Source: CAXGTL01 sp964645705 (GTDB lineage: Archaea; Nanobdellota; Nanobdellia; Woesearchaeales; CAXGTL01). From it: a stretch of DNA of 64,000 nt. Made by a program: the position numbers and the translations under genes. Location of the stretch: NCBI GenBank assembly GCA_964645705.1, contig CAZYAB010000005.1:33916-97915 (forward strand). Reading direction: 5' to 3'. The notes beneath the pieces are model-generated. The model had not been told where the DNA came from, searched no databases, and saw nothing but the letters and a program-made list of their open reading frames with translations. The first letter of the stretch is position 1; the number at the start of each line of letters is the position of its first letter. This document shows positions 26,506 through 35,521 of the stretch, piece after piece.

Positions 26506-27516
26506 ATGAAAAAGAAGACAATTATGTTAATATATTGTGTTGTTGTTTTGTTAGTTTTATCTGTTTTGGTTTTTTCTTTGATTCCGTCTCCTGGAAAACC
26601 GCCAAGAATAGGAGGCGGAGGCGCAGCAGTACAACAAACACAAGAATTAGAAGAAGATACTGATATTGTCGAAGTTGATGTAAAAATAAAGATAGGCGAC
26701 AGTACTAATGTAGAAGGCAGTTTCACAGGTGAACAAGAAATTGTAATAAGTGAGAATGATGAACCAATAGTAAAAGCAAGGCATGACTTTGATGCAGGTC
26801 AAATAGATTTTTCAGAAGTAGAAATACAAAAACAAGATGAAGATGCTGAGTTGGGAGTAACAATTGTTAAGAATCTGAATTTGCCAGAAGGTGAGAAAAA
26901 AACAGTATATGTTGATAATGTTAATAAAGACGTTGATACTGTTTGTATTGTTGATAAAGATATTGGCGATATTTCAGATGTTTCAAAAAATTGTAATGGC
27001 CCCCATGAAGTTTATATAGAATGTAATAGTCAATACAAGAAAGGTTACAAATGTAAAGATTTAGGTGATAAGTATGAAGTATCTGGTTTACAGCATTCAA
27101 TGGTTATTCAGAAAGTTGTAGACATATTTGCTTCTGATGATTCAGATGTTTCTCCTACTGTTGAGAGTCCTAAAAAGGATTCTTCTGGAATGGGCTGGTT
27201 ATTATGGTCAATCATAATATTAGTTTTATTAGTTGTTGGGATTGGTTCTGTGTTTTATGTTACAACTAAGAAAGGTGTTGATTTTAAATCTATGTTAGGC
27301 AAAATAATGCCTGGTAAATCAAAACAACAATCACAACAAATATCAAGACAGCAGATGCAGCAGCAGCAACATTTTACAGCACCTGTTACAAAGATGGACC
27401 AATCATTAAAACTTTACATTGATAATGCTTTGATACAAGGTTATTCAAAAGAACAAGTAATACATCATCTAATGCAGCACGGTTATTCGAGGGAACAGTT
27501 AGAAGGATATTTTTAA
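26506..27516 (+). CDS. Membrane protein sharing the lipoprotein/subtilase domain
   Basis: A 336-residue protein with an N-terminal signal helix (about 5-25), the shared domain (about 45-210, NLNLPEGEKKTVYVDNVNKD, YEVSGLQHSMVIQ), a membrane helix (about 228-250, WLLWSIIILVLLVVGIGSVF) and a cytoplasmic Gln-rich tail. The end, GYSKEQVIHHLMQHGYSRE followed by QLEGYF, is a two-helix module of the kind often found at the C-terminus of DPANN membrane proteins. It starts 20 bp after the large lipoprotein gene, so the two are in one operon. The stop is directly followed by the assembly-gap junk. Confidence 0.68.
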   Translation: MKKKTIMLIYCVVVLLVLSVLVFSLIPSPGKPPRIGGGGAAVQQTQELEEDTDIVEVDVKIKIGDSTNVEGSFTGEQEIVISENDEPIVKARHDFDAGQIDFSEVEIQKQDEDAELGVTIVKNLNLPEGEKKTVYVDNVNKDVDTVCIVDKDIGDISDVSKNCNGPHEVYIECNSQYKKGYKCKDLGDKYEVSGLQHSMVIQKVVDIFASDDSDVSPTVESPKKDSSGMGWLLWSIIILVLLVVGIGSVFYVTTKKGVDFKSMLGKIMPGKSKQQSQQISRQQMQQQQHFTAPVTKMDQSLKLYIDNALIQGYSKEQVIHHLMQHGYSREQLEGYF

Positions 27517-27652
27517 AAACCCCCCCCCGCCAAAACCCCCCCCCCCCCCCCCCGCCGTGGGTGAAGGGTGTTTTTTTGGGGGGGGGGGGGGTTGTTTTTT
27601 TTTTTNNNNNNNNNNCCCCAACCACCCGCCCTTGACTAGGTAAGCTGGTAAT
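27517..27652. other. Assembly gap (10 N) in homopolymer sequence
   Basis: Runs of C, G and T (for example 18 consecutive C residues, 14 G) flank ten N at 27606-27615. The composition is unlike everything else in the window. This is a scaffold join or a sequencing artefact, and true sequence of unknown length may be missing. Reading frames through it are meaningless. Nothing else is recognisable until the dus gene ends at 27693. Confidence 0.9.
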
Positions 27653-27692
27653 GTTCTTGGGTGGAGGTCTGATTTTTTTATTTTATTATTAT

Positions 27693-28616
27693 TTAGATAT
27701 TATTTATTATTTTTATAATCTCATCTTCATCTTTTGCCAAGCTTATGCTGTGTCTTATTTTTTTAGAATTAATAATTGATTTTGTAAACCATTGTGCATT
27801 GTTTCTTAGCTCTGGTAATTTGGGTGTGCAGTGTTTTTTGTAGAGTGTGTACCATTGGTGGAAAATGTTTTTTCTATCTTTTAATGTTAATTGTTTTGTT
27901 TTTGTCTTTTTTCCACCTAATTTGTTTTTTATTTCTTTAAACACATAAGGGTTGCCGATTGCAGCTCTGCCTATCATGATATGGTCACAATTTGTTTGTT
28001 TTAGCATGTTGATTGCGTCGTTTGGTGTGAAGATGTCTCCGTTTCCTATGACAGGAATGTTAACTGATTCTTTTACATCTTTTATCCATTGCCAATTTGC
28101 TTTTCCTGAATAACCTTGCTTGCTTGTACGTGCGTGGATTGCGATTGCAGATGCTCCTGCTTTTTCTATGATCTTTGCAATCTTTGTGTGGATGAGACTT
28201 TTTTTTGTGATCCCTGCCCTGATCTTTGCTGTTATTTTCGTATTAGTGTGTTTTACTAATTTTTCTATTATTTCTTTTACTTTTGCTGGTCTTTTAAGAA
28301 GTGCAGCACCCATTCCTTGGTTAAATACTTTTGGTGCAGGACAGCCTAAGTTAAAGTCTATGTAGTTGAATTTGTTTTGGATTTGTTTTGCTGCTTTTAT
28401 GATATACTTTACATTTAAACCAAATAATTGAACTGAAATAGGTTTTTCTTTTGGTATTGTGTTTATCATGCGAAGCGTTGCTTTATTGTTTCTAGCTAAT
28501 GCATGCGCTGATACCATCTCTGTGGAAAGTATATCACAACCATATTTTTTGCATAATAATCTGAATGCAATGTTGTTTACTCCTGCCATTGGTGCTAGGT
28601 AGAGTTTTGGTTTCAT
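27693..28616 (-). CDS. dus: tRNA-dihydrouridine synthase
   Basis: About 307 residues. This FMN enzyme reduces uridine to dihydrouridine in tRNA D-loops. The family words are all present: LYLAPMAGVNNIAFRLLC, TEMVSAHAL, VQLFG, DFNLGCPAPKVFNQGMGAALL (with the catalytic cysteine), ITAKIRAG, AIAIHARTSKQGYSG, VIGNGDIF and HIMIGRAAIGNP. I start at ATG 28616 (MKPKLYLAPMAG); the open frame continues upstream to 28721 but would overlap the divergent phosphoesterase gene and its promoter. Confidence 0.93.
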   Translation of the reverse strand: MKPKLYLAPMAGVNNIAFRLLCKKYGCDILSTEMVSAHALARNNKATLRMINTIPKEKPISVQLFGLNVKYIIKAAKQIQNKFNYIDFNLGCPAPKVFNQGMGAALLKRPAKVKEIIEKLVKHTNTKITAKIRAGITKKSLIHTKIAKIIEKAGASAIAIHARTSKQGYSGKANWQWIKDVKESVNIPVIGNGDIFTPNDAINMLKQTNCDHIMIGRAAIGNPYVFKEIKNKLGGKKTKTKQLTLKDRKNIFHQWYTLYKKHCTPKLPELRNNAQWFTKSIINSKKIRHSISLAKDEDEIIKIINNI

Positions 28617-28691
28617 AATGTGTTTAAAATTAGTAAGATTAATAAATGCTTTGATTTTTAATATATATAAAAAGAGGTACATGGTGATTAT

Positions 28692-29285
28692 ATGAGAATA
28701 CTGACGTTCGCAGACACACACGGAAGTTTAACAGCATTTAAAAAACTCAAGAAAAAAGCAAAAAAAGTAGATTTAATTGTGTGTGCTGGTGACTTAACAA
28801 TGTTTTCTGATAAAATGTTTTACTTTTTGCAGAAATTAGATTCAATAGGTAAGCCTGTTCTTATTATACATGGGAATCATGAATCAAATGATGAGATGAA
28901 AGGTCTTGTAAAGATGCTGAAGAATATAAAGATGATACATAATTCTGTTTATAAGATGGGCCATTATATTTTTTTTGGTTGGGGCGGTGGTGGTTTTGCT
29001 TTAACAGATAAGAGATTTGAAAAATCTGCTAAAAAAAAGTTTAAAAAATATTGTAATAAAAAATTTAAGACCATGCTTGTTACACATGCGCCGCCTTATG
29101 GCACAAAATTAGATGTTGTATATTATGAACACGTAGGTAATAAGTCTATTTTTGAGTTTATATATAAAAATCAGCCGAATATTGCAGTGTGTGGACACAT
29201 ACATGACTGCAGCAAAAGAAGAGATAAGATCAAGAAGACTCCTGTTTTGAACACTGGCGGAGATGGAGTTATTGTTGAAGTATAG
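28692..29285 (+). CDS. Calcineurin-like metallophosphoesterase
   Basis: A 197-residue two-metal phosphoesterase with all five motifs: FADTHG (D, H), VCAGDLT (GD), IHGNHES (GNHE), VTHAPPYGTKLD (H) and CGHIHDCS (GHxH). It resembles the YfcE/Rv0805-like stand-alone group; substrates may be cyclic nucleotides, nucleotides or phosphoproteins. A TATA box (TTAATATATATAAAA, about 28658-28673) lies in the divergent promoter region shared with dus, and GGTGATT precedes the ATG. Confidence 0.9.
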   Translation: MRILTFADTHGSLTAFKKLKKKAKKVDLIVCAGDLTMFSDKMFYFLQKLDSIGKPVLIIHGNHESNDEMKGLVKMLKNIKMIHNSVYKMGHYIFFGWGGGGFALTDKRFEKSAKKKFKKYCNKKFKTMLVTHAPPYGTKLDVVYYEHVGNKSIFEFIYKNQPNIAVCGHIHDCSKRRDKIKKTPVLNTGGDGVIVEV

Positions 29286-29336
29286 TACACTTATTTATAT
29301 AAAAATTTATATAAAACTCATATTTTCTGTGTAAAT

Positions 29337-30659
29337 ATGGCAACTAATAAAGTTCCTAATAATCTGGAAAAATTAGTTATAGAAACTATTGAAGAAACAT
29401 ATAATTATAAAGATCCTGATGATTTGCAAAGATTAAATCAGGCTTTAACAGAGCTTAATGATTATTATAATCCTAAAACTCGAACTTCAAGAAGTTTTGT
29501 ATATAATGAAGATCATGTTGCTGTGTATCTAATGAAACATTTTTTTGTGAATTTTATTAAAACAAGACATTTATTATTAGATATTGAACAAGGAGGACTA
29601 TTTGACGACATAGTTGATAAAGATTATGTTGATGTGCTTGATTTTGGTTGCGGTCCAGGGTCTTCAAGTCTTTCTTTATTTAATTTTATGGCACGCAGCG
29701 GATTTTTAAAAAATAGAGATGTAGAGTTAATGGGTGTTGATGCATCAGACCAATTTTTAAGATATTTTTATAAGCTGCATATGGACTATTATGCTATTTT
29801 AAGAGCCCAACATTTAGACAGGGTAAAAGGACTTTTTCTATATCCTAAAACAAAACAAACAGACGTATCTGATCTTGACTTTTTTAAAAACAAAAGAGAC
29901 CTTATTATGATTTCTAATTTATTAGCAGAAGTGGACATAGATACAAGATTAAGTCTAATTGATAAAAGTGTTAATTTGTTAGATGATCACGGAATCTTAA
30001 TGATAATTGAACCAGGTCTTCAATTACCTGTGAATTTATTAAAAACATTTCTTAGCAGATTAAATAAACATTATCCTGAATTAAATATTTATTCATCTTC
30101 GTTTGAAGCACTTGGTCAGCAATGTTCTGCTATTTGTAATGGTTTTTGTAGTCATAATAATGGATACATAGATATTTCAGATAAAATGGGTGATTTTTTA
30201 GATAAATATGGCATAGATCTAAGATCTAGCTTAGTTTATTCTTATGCAGTTCTAACAAAACAACCGCTGGAAGTTTCTGCTCCTAATTTTTCTCAGTACG
30301 GAAATCATGAATCAATCTCGCATCTGATTAGAACTAATAAAGACCATGTAAGAGTTAATGTTTTATTACATTTAGTAAAGAAATGGGGTTCTGATTTTTT
30401 TAATAATAATCATTATAAGACAGCCACTGTTTGCCAAGGCGGTAGTTGTAATTCAAAAACTAGGCTAAGAGTTTTATGGGATTCTGCAAATAGAGAAAAT
30501 TGTAAGTTTTATGAAGATCAGGTTAAAGAAAGAGATGAAATATTTGTTAAAAATGCTTTGTTTAGTGTAAAAGATGTTAATGTTAATGCACGCAGTGATT
30601 GGGTTACTAAATATCAAATAATTGTTGATGAAGAAAGTGTGATAACTAAAATTCCATGA
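29337..30659 (+). CDS. Class I SAM methyltransferase, possibly Rsm22-like
   Basis: A 440-residue protein with a clear SAM-binding motif (DVLDFGCGPGSSSLSLF), an acidic strand (ELMGVDASDQ), LIMISNLLAEV and GILMIIEPG. After it comes a cysteine group (CSAICNGFC, plus CQGGSC further on). A helical N-terminal domain, a GCGPG core, an IEPG strand and downstream cysteines recall Rsm22/METTL17, which act on the small ribosomal subunit, but the match is not strong enough to name. It overlaps the convergent taw1 gene by 14 bp. Confidence 0.6.
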   Translation: MATNKVPNNLEKLVIETIEETYNYKDPDDLQRLNQALTELNDYYNPKTRTSRSFVYNEDHVAVYLMKHFFVNFIKTRHLLLDIEQGGLFDDIVDKDYVDVLDFGCGPGSSSLSLFNFMARSGFLKNRDVELMGVDASDQFLRYFYKLHMDYYAILRAQHLDRVKGLFLYPKTKQTDVSDLDFFKNKRDLIMISNLLAEVDIDTRLSLIDKSVNLLDDHGILMIIEPGLQLPVNLLKTFLSRLNKHYPELNIYSSSFEALGQQCSAICNGFCSHNNGYIDISDKMGDFLDKYGIDLRSSLVYSYAVLTKQPLEVSAPNFSQYGNHESISHLIRTNKDHVRVNVLLHLVKKWGSDFFNNNHYKTATVCQGGSCNSKTRLRVLWDSANRENCKFYEDQVKERDEIFVKNALFSVKDVNVNARSDWVTKYQIIVDEESVITKIP

Positions 30660-31590
30660 TTCGATCTTCTCTGTCTTGTTTTGCAAGAAGTGTGACTCTG
30701 CTGTTTGGTTTTTCATCAATGATTTTGTATCCTGTAAGTTCTGCAATCTTTTTGGAGAATTCTACAATTTCTTCATGTCTTGGCATGTTTTCAATTGCTA
30801 ACCTTTCTCTAGAATAACCAACCCAGACATAAGCTTTGCATTCAACATACATTGGCTTATACTTTTTAATTAATTCTGCATAACCTTCTGGCTTTATCAT
30901 GTTTACATCTTTTGCTAATGTTAATCTAAACACATTTCTTTTGAACTTTGGCACAAGTTCAAGTGTTTGTAGAATCTTTGGCCATAAATCTTTTGATGAT
31001 GGATTGCATACTTTGTTGTATGTTTCTTCATCAGGCGCAGGAAGTGTGACATATAATTGTGTTGGCTCATTTCCGTTAACTAATAACTTCTCTATCATCT
31101 CTGGTTTTGTTCCATTTGTTACTAAGAATGATGTCATTTCTTGTTTATGTATTTCTTCAATAAATTCTGGTAGTTTTGGATAAAATGTTGGTTCACCTGA
31201 TAATGATATTGCAAAGTGTAATGGTTTTTGTGCTTCTTGGTAATTATTTTCATCTCTTTTTTCTGTTCCACCAAATCCTTGTAAATATTTGACATGTTGT
31301 TTGATTGATTCTTCAACTATTAGTTTTGGCGGGTCTATTGGTCCTTCCCACTTATCCTTTGTCCAACCAATGTCTCTCCAACACCATACACATCTTTGAT
31401 TACAGAATGGTAATGATGGTGTCATCTGCACACACCTGTGGGTATTAATACCGTAAAAAGTCTTTTTATAACAAACATCTTCGCCTCTAATACATTTCTT
31501 TGTCCATAGACAAACCTTGATGGCAGAATGATTACCAACAATACGATAACCTTGCTTTTCTAGATCTATTTTTCTTTCATTACTTAACAT
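30646..31590 (-). CDS. taw1: Taw1: tRNA 4-demethylwyosine synthase
   Basis: A 314-residue radical-SAM enzyme that joins two carbons of pyruvate to N1-methylguanosine 37 of tRNA-Phe, the first step of the wyosine bases. The SAM cluster is C63-NQR-C67-VW-C70, and the second cluster cysteines C27, C40 and C53 match the spacing of the archaeal enzyme. LSGEPTFYPKLPEFI and LVTNGT are typical. The wyosine pathway is restricted to archaea and eukaryotes, which supports the archaeal origin of this window. Downstream Taw enzymes are not in the window. Confidence 0.95.
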   Translation of the reverse strand: MLSNERKIDLEKQGYRIVGNHSAIKVCLWTKKCIRGEDVCYKKTFYGINTHRCVQMTPSLPFCNQRCVWCWRDIGWTKDKWEGPIDPPKLIVEESIKQHVKYLQGFGGTEKRDENNYQEAQKPLHFAISLSGEPTFYPKLPEFIEEIHKQEMTSFLVTNGTKPEMIEKLLVNGNEPTQLYVTLPAPDEETYNKVCNPSSKDLWPKILQTLELVPKFKRNVFRLTLAKDVNMIKPEGYAELIKKYKPMYVECKAYVWVGYSRERLAIENMPRHEEIVEFSKKIAELTGYKIIDEKPNSRVTLLAKQDREDRIMEF

Positions 31591-31683
31591 AATCTAGGCA
31601 GAAGGTAAATTTGTTTATAAAGTTTAATATATATTTTGGTTGATAATAATGGTTTTAAATACAGATATAATCCATATATAAAA

Positions 31684-32067
31684 ATGTTAAAAACATTATA
31701 TATTATGTTTGGGATCATGAACCAGATGAACACCCAGTTACTAATAAATAAAATTGAACAAGATTTGAGTCAATTGGAAAGATTACGGTTTCATAAGAGA
31801 GATTCTGGTTATGATCATATTTTTGAACTAGGTTTTGAATTAAATGATTCTGCTGGTGTTAAAAATACTTTATATATTTTATCAATAGATGCATTAACAA
31901 AAAGATTAGATTTGGACCTGATTCCTCAAACTAATTTCAAAAACCCAAATGGTTATAAAAAATGTTATGATTCATTTGAATCTTCATTAGAATATTATTT
32001 ACAAGGATTTGCTCTTTATAATGGTTTAATGTTCAGAACTCCTAAGTGTTTGAAAAAGAAATTTTAA
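31684..32067 (+). CDS. Hypothetical protein, start uncertain
   Basis: About 127 residues from the ATG at 31684; the frame is open from a TTG at 31636, and another ATG lies at 31717. The protein is helical at the start (LINKIEQDLSQLERLRFHKR) and then mixed (YILSIDALTKRLDLDLIPQT). I do not recognise a family. A TATA-like AATATATAT at 31626-31634 favours 31684 as the first start. The gene converges on speD with a 4 bp overlap. Confidence 0.5.
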   Translation: MLKTLYIMFGIMNQMNTQLLINKIEQDLSQLERLRFHKRDSGYDHIFELGFELNDSAGVKNTLYILSIDALTKRLDLDLIPQTNFKNPNGYKKCYDSFESSLEYYLQGFALYNGLMFRTPKCLKKKF

Positions 32068-32471
32068 TTTGTTTCTGGCATTATTGTTTGTTTTTTCCTA
32101 AACTGTAATCCTCTTTTAACAACATTCACGTCAGCTGTTTTTGCTTCAAACATTTCAAGTATCAGATTCTTTGTTTTTTCAACGTCAAATGGTCTGCAAG
32201 AAAATACATCAATAAAAACATAATCGTCCTCTGGGAAAGTGTGAATGCTTATATGACTTGTTGTTATCATTACAAAACCAGATATGCCTGGTGTTTCAGC
32301 CCATTCGTCTTTCCAAGGAACTACTGCCGGTAAAGACATCTTTTGCATACCAATTGCTTCTGGAAAATTATTTAGAAATTCATAAATAAAATTCATGTTA
32401 GTTATTTTTTCTTTGTTACAACCACGAGCATCTATTGTCAGATGCGGACCAAATTCATCACCACTAGTCAT
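32064..32471 (-). CDS. speD: SpeD-family pyruvoyl decarboxylase (AdoMet/arginine/ornithine)
   Basis: A 135-residue class 1B proenzyme that cuts itself to make a pyruvoyl group. The core T71-S72-HISIHTFPEDDY and C92 in IDVFSC are present. In known AdoMet decarboxylases the residue before the serine is glutamate; here it is threonine, so self-cleavage would be Thr-Ser. Relatives of this family in archaea and in small-genome bacteria have become arginine or ornithine decarboxylases, so the substrate is open. With the agmatinase-like gene at 56952, an arginine decarboxylase would give putrescine. It is divergent from the Lrp-like regulator at 32604. Confidence 0.8.
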   Translation of the reverse strand: MTSGDEFGPHLTIDARGCNKEKITNMNFIYEFLNNFPEAIGMQKMSLPAVVPWKDEWAETPGISGFVMITTSHISIHTFPEDDYVFIDVFSCRPFDVEKTKNLILEMFEAKTADVNVVKRGLQFRKKQTIMPETN

Positions 32472-32603
32472 TTAATCACCTTTTTTTTAATTAATATTTT
32501 TTATTATATTATATTTTTAGTGAATTGTATATAAGAAACTATTTCATAAAAAACTATCCAAAAAAGGAAAAATATATAAACTACTTTACCATACAGATAG
32601 AAT

Positions 32604-33593
32604 ATGGGGGATTTAACATTTAAAGATAGGAAGTTATTGTATTTACTTAATGAAAATTGTCGTCTATCAAACACAAAAATAGGTAAATTAATAGGATTAT
32701 CAAAAGATGGTGTCAAATATAAAATAGATAAATTATTTGACAATGGGTTGTTAGTAGAATATTTTCTGAATTTTAATTATGAAATGCTTGGTTTTAGAAG
32801 TTATATTGTTTTGCTTAGACTTCAAAAAATAGATTCTGAAAAACAAGAAAAGATTGCACAAAAAATAATTAAGAAAAAGCATATTACTTATTGTGCAACG
32901 GGTTTTGGTAATTGGGACCTATTGATAGAGATTGTAACAAATTCAATCATTAATTTTGAAAATTATATTGATAAAATAATTAAATCTTTTGGGGGGAAGT
33001 TAATAGATTATCAAACTTTTATAGCTATTAAAGAATACAAACCTTATTCAAGTATTATTCCTGATTTTTTTGGTAATGTTAAGGTTAAATATAAAAAACA
33101 ATTACCTAGGAAATTTAAAGGCATTAAATTAGATAAATTAGACATAAAAATATTAAATTTATTAACCAAAAATGCTAGAATGCCTCTCTATATAATTGCA
33201 GATAAATGTAATAGATCATTAGATGTTATTAGATACAGATTAAAACGAATAGAAGGTTCTGGTTTAATTAATTCATATCAAGTTTTAATAGATAATCAAA
33301 AACTAGATTATTCAATGAATCTTTTATTCTTAAGTGTTCATAATTTGACAAAAGAAAAAGAAGATAAGTTGGCCAGGTTCTTGAAACATCACAGAAACAT
33401 AAGATGGGCGTATAAAACAGTTGGAAGGCAGGTTATAGTTGTTGAAACCTTGACTAAGTCTATGCAACAGTTTCAAGATCTGATGACTGATTTAAAAAAT
33501 AAGTTTTCTGATGTTATTTCTTCGTACGAGTCTATATTAGAATTTAAGAAATATAAAGATATAATGATGCCTGATTTGAGTGAGTTGGGTTAG
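32604..33593 (+). CDS. Tandem Lrp/AsnC transcription regulator
   Basis: A 329-residue protein made of two Lrp/AsnC units in a row. Each has a winged helix (residues about 5-60, DRKLLYLLNENCRLSNTKIG; and about 176-230, LDIKILNLLTKNARMPLYII) followed by an alpha-beta RAM-like domain. A fused dimer of this type binds DNA as one polypeptide and may sense two ligands. It is divergent from speD; the 132 bp between them hold AT-rich promoters (ATATATAAAC at 32571-32580 for this gene). Control of speD by polyamine or amino acid levels is plausible but inferred. Confidence 0.82.
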   Translation: MGDLTFKDRKLLYLLNENCRLSNTKIGKLIGLSKDGVKYKIDKLFDNGLLVEYFLNFNYEMLGFRSYIVLLRLQKIDSEKQEKIAQKIIKKKHITYCATGFGNWDLLIEIVTNSIINFENYIDKIIKSFGGKLIDYQTFIAIKEYKPYSSIIPDFFGNVKVKYKKQLPRKFKGIKLDKLDIKILNLLTKNARMPLYIIADKCNRSLDVIRYRLKRIEGSGLINSYQVLIDNQKLDYSMNLLFLSVHNLTKEKEDKLARFLKHHRNIRWAYKTVGRQVIVVETLTKSMQQFQDLMTDLKNKFSDVISSYESILEFKKYKDIMMPDLSELG

Positions 33594-33636
33594 ATAACAA
33601 TAATGTTTATAAAAGAATTATTTTTCTTATTAAAAT

Positions 33637-34824
33637 ATGTTTGGTTTAACAAAAAAATATATGGCAATTACTGGAGTTTCTGGTTTTATTATAGGGGTTC
33701 TCATATCGCATTTTTTATTAAATAAAAAGCCTGCGATAGACAAAAGATTAAGTGAATATATTAGGGCTCCTGAGAAACATGAATTGAAAAGTATTCCCAA
33801 TCATTTTTTAGTTCCTGGTCAAGGATGTAAAATCAAGGGTGTTGAATTTGATAAATTTGTTGAATATAATTACTCAATTACTCAAAACAAATTTCCTTTT
33901 TTAGGAGTTGTTATTATGTCTCCTGAAACAGCAAAATCTGTTAATATTGATAAAAACTATTTGATGGCAAGTTTTGGTGGTTTTTTTAATAAAGATTTAG
34001 TCTTTGCAGTTGATAGAGGTAATGATTTAGAATTAATTACAACAATTAATCATGAGATTGGTCATCAATCAAGTCCAAGAAAATATGATGGGATTCATTT
34101 AGATCATGGATGTAAAGGAGTTTCAACTAATAATGTTGGTTCTCATTTATGTTCACTTGCTAAAAGATATAAAGAGATAAAACCTTTAAGTATTTATTAT
34201 ACTTTAGGATGCACTATTGAAGAAACAAAAGCTTTTCTTTATGCAGATTTGGTTCATAGTATGCTTAAAAAAGATAATCCTGAAAACAGTCAAAGATTAT
34301 TACAACATTCTATTGTACATGGTTTACCATCATATGGTATGCATGCAATATCATTTCAACACGTTGCAGCCATGTTTTACAAGATTTTGATACAAGATCA
34401 TTTTAATTATGATTTTCAGAAAGCATATGAGTTTGTCAGAGATAAACCTGTATTAGAAATTATTCAATTACTTGAAGAAAAAGTTCCTGACTTATGGGTG
34501 GAAGAAGAAGTGTATGCATTCAAAGAAAGGTTTCAGAAGGTTTATGACAATATTGAAGAAAGATATGGTTTAAAACCAAAAAACAAATTCTTAGAAGGAA
34601 ATCTGTGTCCTGATTCTTTTATAGATCCTAAACACTTATCAAAAATGAATCTTGAAGATATAAAGAATGCTGAAAAATTTTATCAAAATAATGAATTAAA
34701 TAAAGAATTAAGTGATTTCATAAATGGAAAAGATCGTCCAAGTCTTGATGCTGAAGAAGAATTCAAGATTTTTGAATTACATGATCTGTTAGAAAAATAT
34801 TTTGGCAAGGTTAATGATTATTGA
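33637..34824 (+). CDS. Membrane-anchored zinc metalloprotease-like protein
   Basis: A 395-residue protein with one membrane helix near the N-terminus (about 8-28, GVSGFIIGVLISHFLL). Residues about 138-145, TINHEIGHQS, contain the HExxH zinc motif; a possible third ligand is in HLDHGC or in the GCTIEETKAF segment that follows, as in gluzincins. The rest of the protein is helical. Family not recognised. A leaderless promoter is suggested by the AT-rich stretch just before the ATG. Confidence 0.55.
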   Translation: MFGLTKKYMAITGVSGFIIGVLISHFLLNKKPAIDKRLSEYIRAPEKHELKSIPNHFLVPGQGCKIKGVEFDKFVEYNYSITQNKFPFLGVVIMSPETAKSVNIDKNYLMASFGGFFNKDLVFAVDRGNDLELITTINHEIGHQSSPRKYDGIHLDHGCKGVSTNNVGSHLCSLAKRYKEIKPLSIYYTLGCTIEETKAFLYADLVHSMLKKDNPENSQRLLQHSIVHGLPSYGMHAISFQHVAAMFYKILIQDHFNYDFQKAYEFVRDKPVLEIIQLLEEKVPDLWVEEEVYAFKERFQKVYDNIEERYGLKPKNKFLEGNLCPDSFIDPKHLSKMNLEDIKNAEKFYQNNELNKELSDFINGKDRPSLDAEEEFKIFELHDLLEKYFGKVNDY

Positions 34825-34825
34825 T

Positions 34826-35521
34826 TCATCTTATTTCTGTCTCAACAAACTCCTCACACTCTTTCCTAATATCTTCCAATTCTTCATCAGAATAAGGTTT
34901 TTCATTGTTGAAGTTTGGATCTAGTAATTCTCTTGGTTTTTCAAATCTTTGTATTATGAATTTATTTGCGCCAGCCAAACTCTTTGCGATCTCTATAACA
35001 TCTTCTTTAGTTAACAAACTTGGTACAACTGTTGTTCTGAACTCATGATCTATTCCTGATTGTTTTATTATTTTTATTGATTGTTTTATTTTGTCTATGT
35101 CTATATTTGTATTTATTGTTTTTTCATATTTCTCTTTTTCTAGAGGTGCTTTTACATCCATTGCAATGTAGTCAAGTAGGTTTTGGTTTATTAGTTCTTG
35201 CAATATCTGTGGAAATGAACCATTTGTGTCTAATTTTATTAGATAATTTAATTGTTTTATCTTTTCTATCAATTGTTGTATATCCCTGTGGAGCAAAGGT
35301 TCACCACCTGTAATAACAACACCATCAACTAGATTCTTTCTTTTCTGTAAGTGATCAATTATCAATTGTTCTGGAATTTCTTTCAAATTATCAGAATCTA
35401 AAACCAATTCTTTATTATGACAATAACCACACCTGAAATTACACTTAGAAATAAATATAATTGAACAAACCTTTCCTGGATAGTCAATCAAACTAGTAGG
35501 CTGGAAGCCTTTGATTACCAT
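34826..35521 (-). CDS. nrdG: NrdG: anaerobic ribonucleotide reductase activase
   Basis: A 231-residue radical-SAM enzyme that places the glycyl radical on NrdD. Cluster ligands are C27, C31 and C34 (CNFRCGYC), with VITGGEPLLHRDI next and the YPGKVCSIIF start typical of NrdG/PFL-activating enzymes. It overlaps the end of nrdD by 29 bp, so translation is coupled. The pair implies growth without oxygen, or at least DNA synthesis from NTPs under such conditions. Confidence 0.9.
   Translation of the reverse strand: MVIKGFQPTSLIDYPGKVCSIIFISKCNFRCGYCHNKELVLDSDNLKEIPEQLIIDHLQKRKNLVDGVVITGGEPLLHRDIQQLIEKIKQLNYLIKLDTNGSFPQILQELINQNLLDYIAMDVKAPLEKEKYEKTINTNIDIDKIKQSIKIIKQSGIDHEFRTTVVPSLLTKEDVIEIAKSLAGANKFIIQRFEKPRELLDPNFNNEKPYSDEELEDIRKECEEFVETEIR

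Noticed and set aside
27386..27625. Minus-strand frame rich in Gly, Pro and Lys crossing the gap
   Set aside because: It runs through homopolymers and N residues and overlaps the end of a convincing gene; it is an artefact.
28617..28721. N-terminal extension of the dus gene
   Set aside because: It would overlap the divergent phosphoesterase gene and its promoter, and family members begin at MKPKLYLAPMAG.
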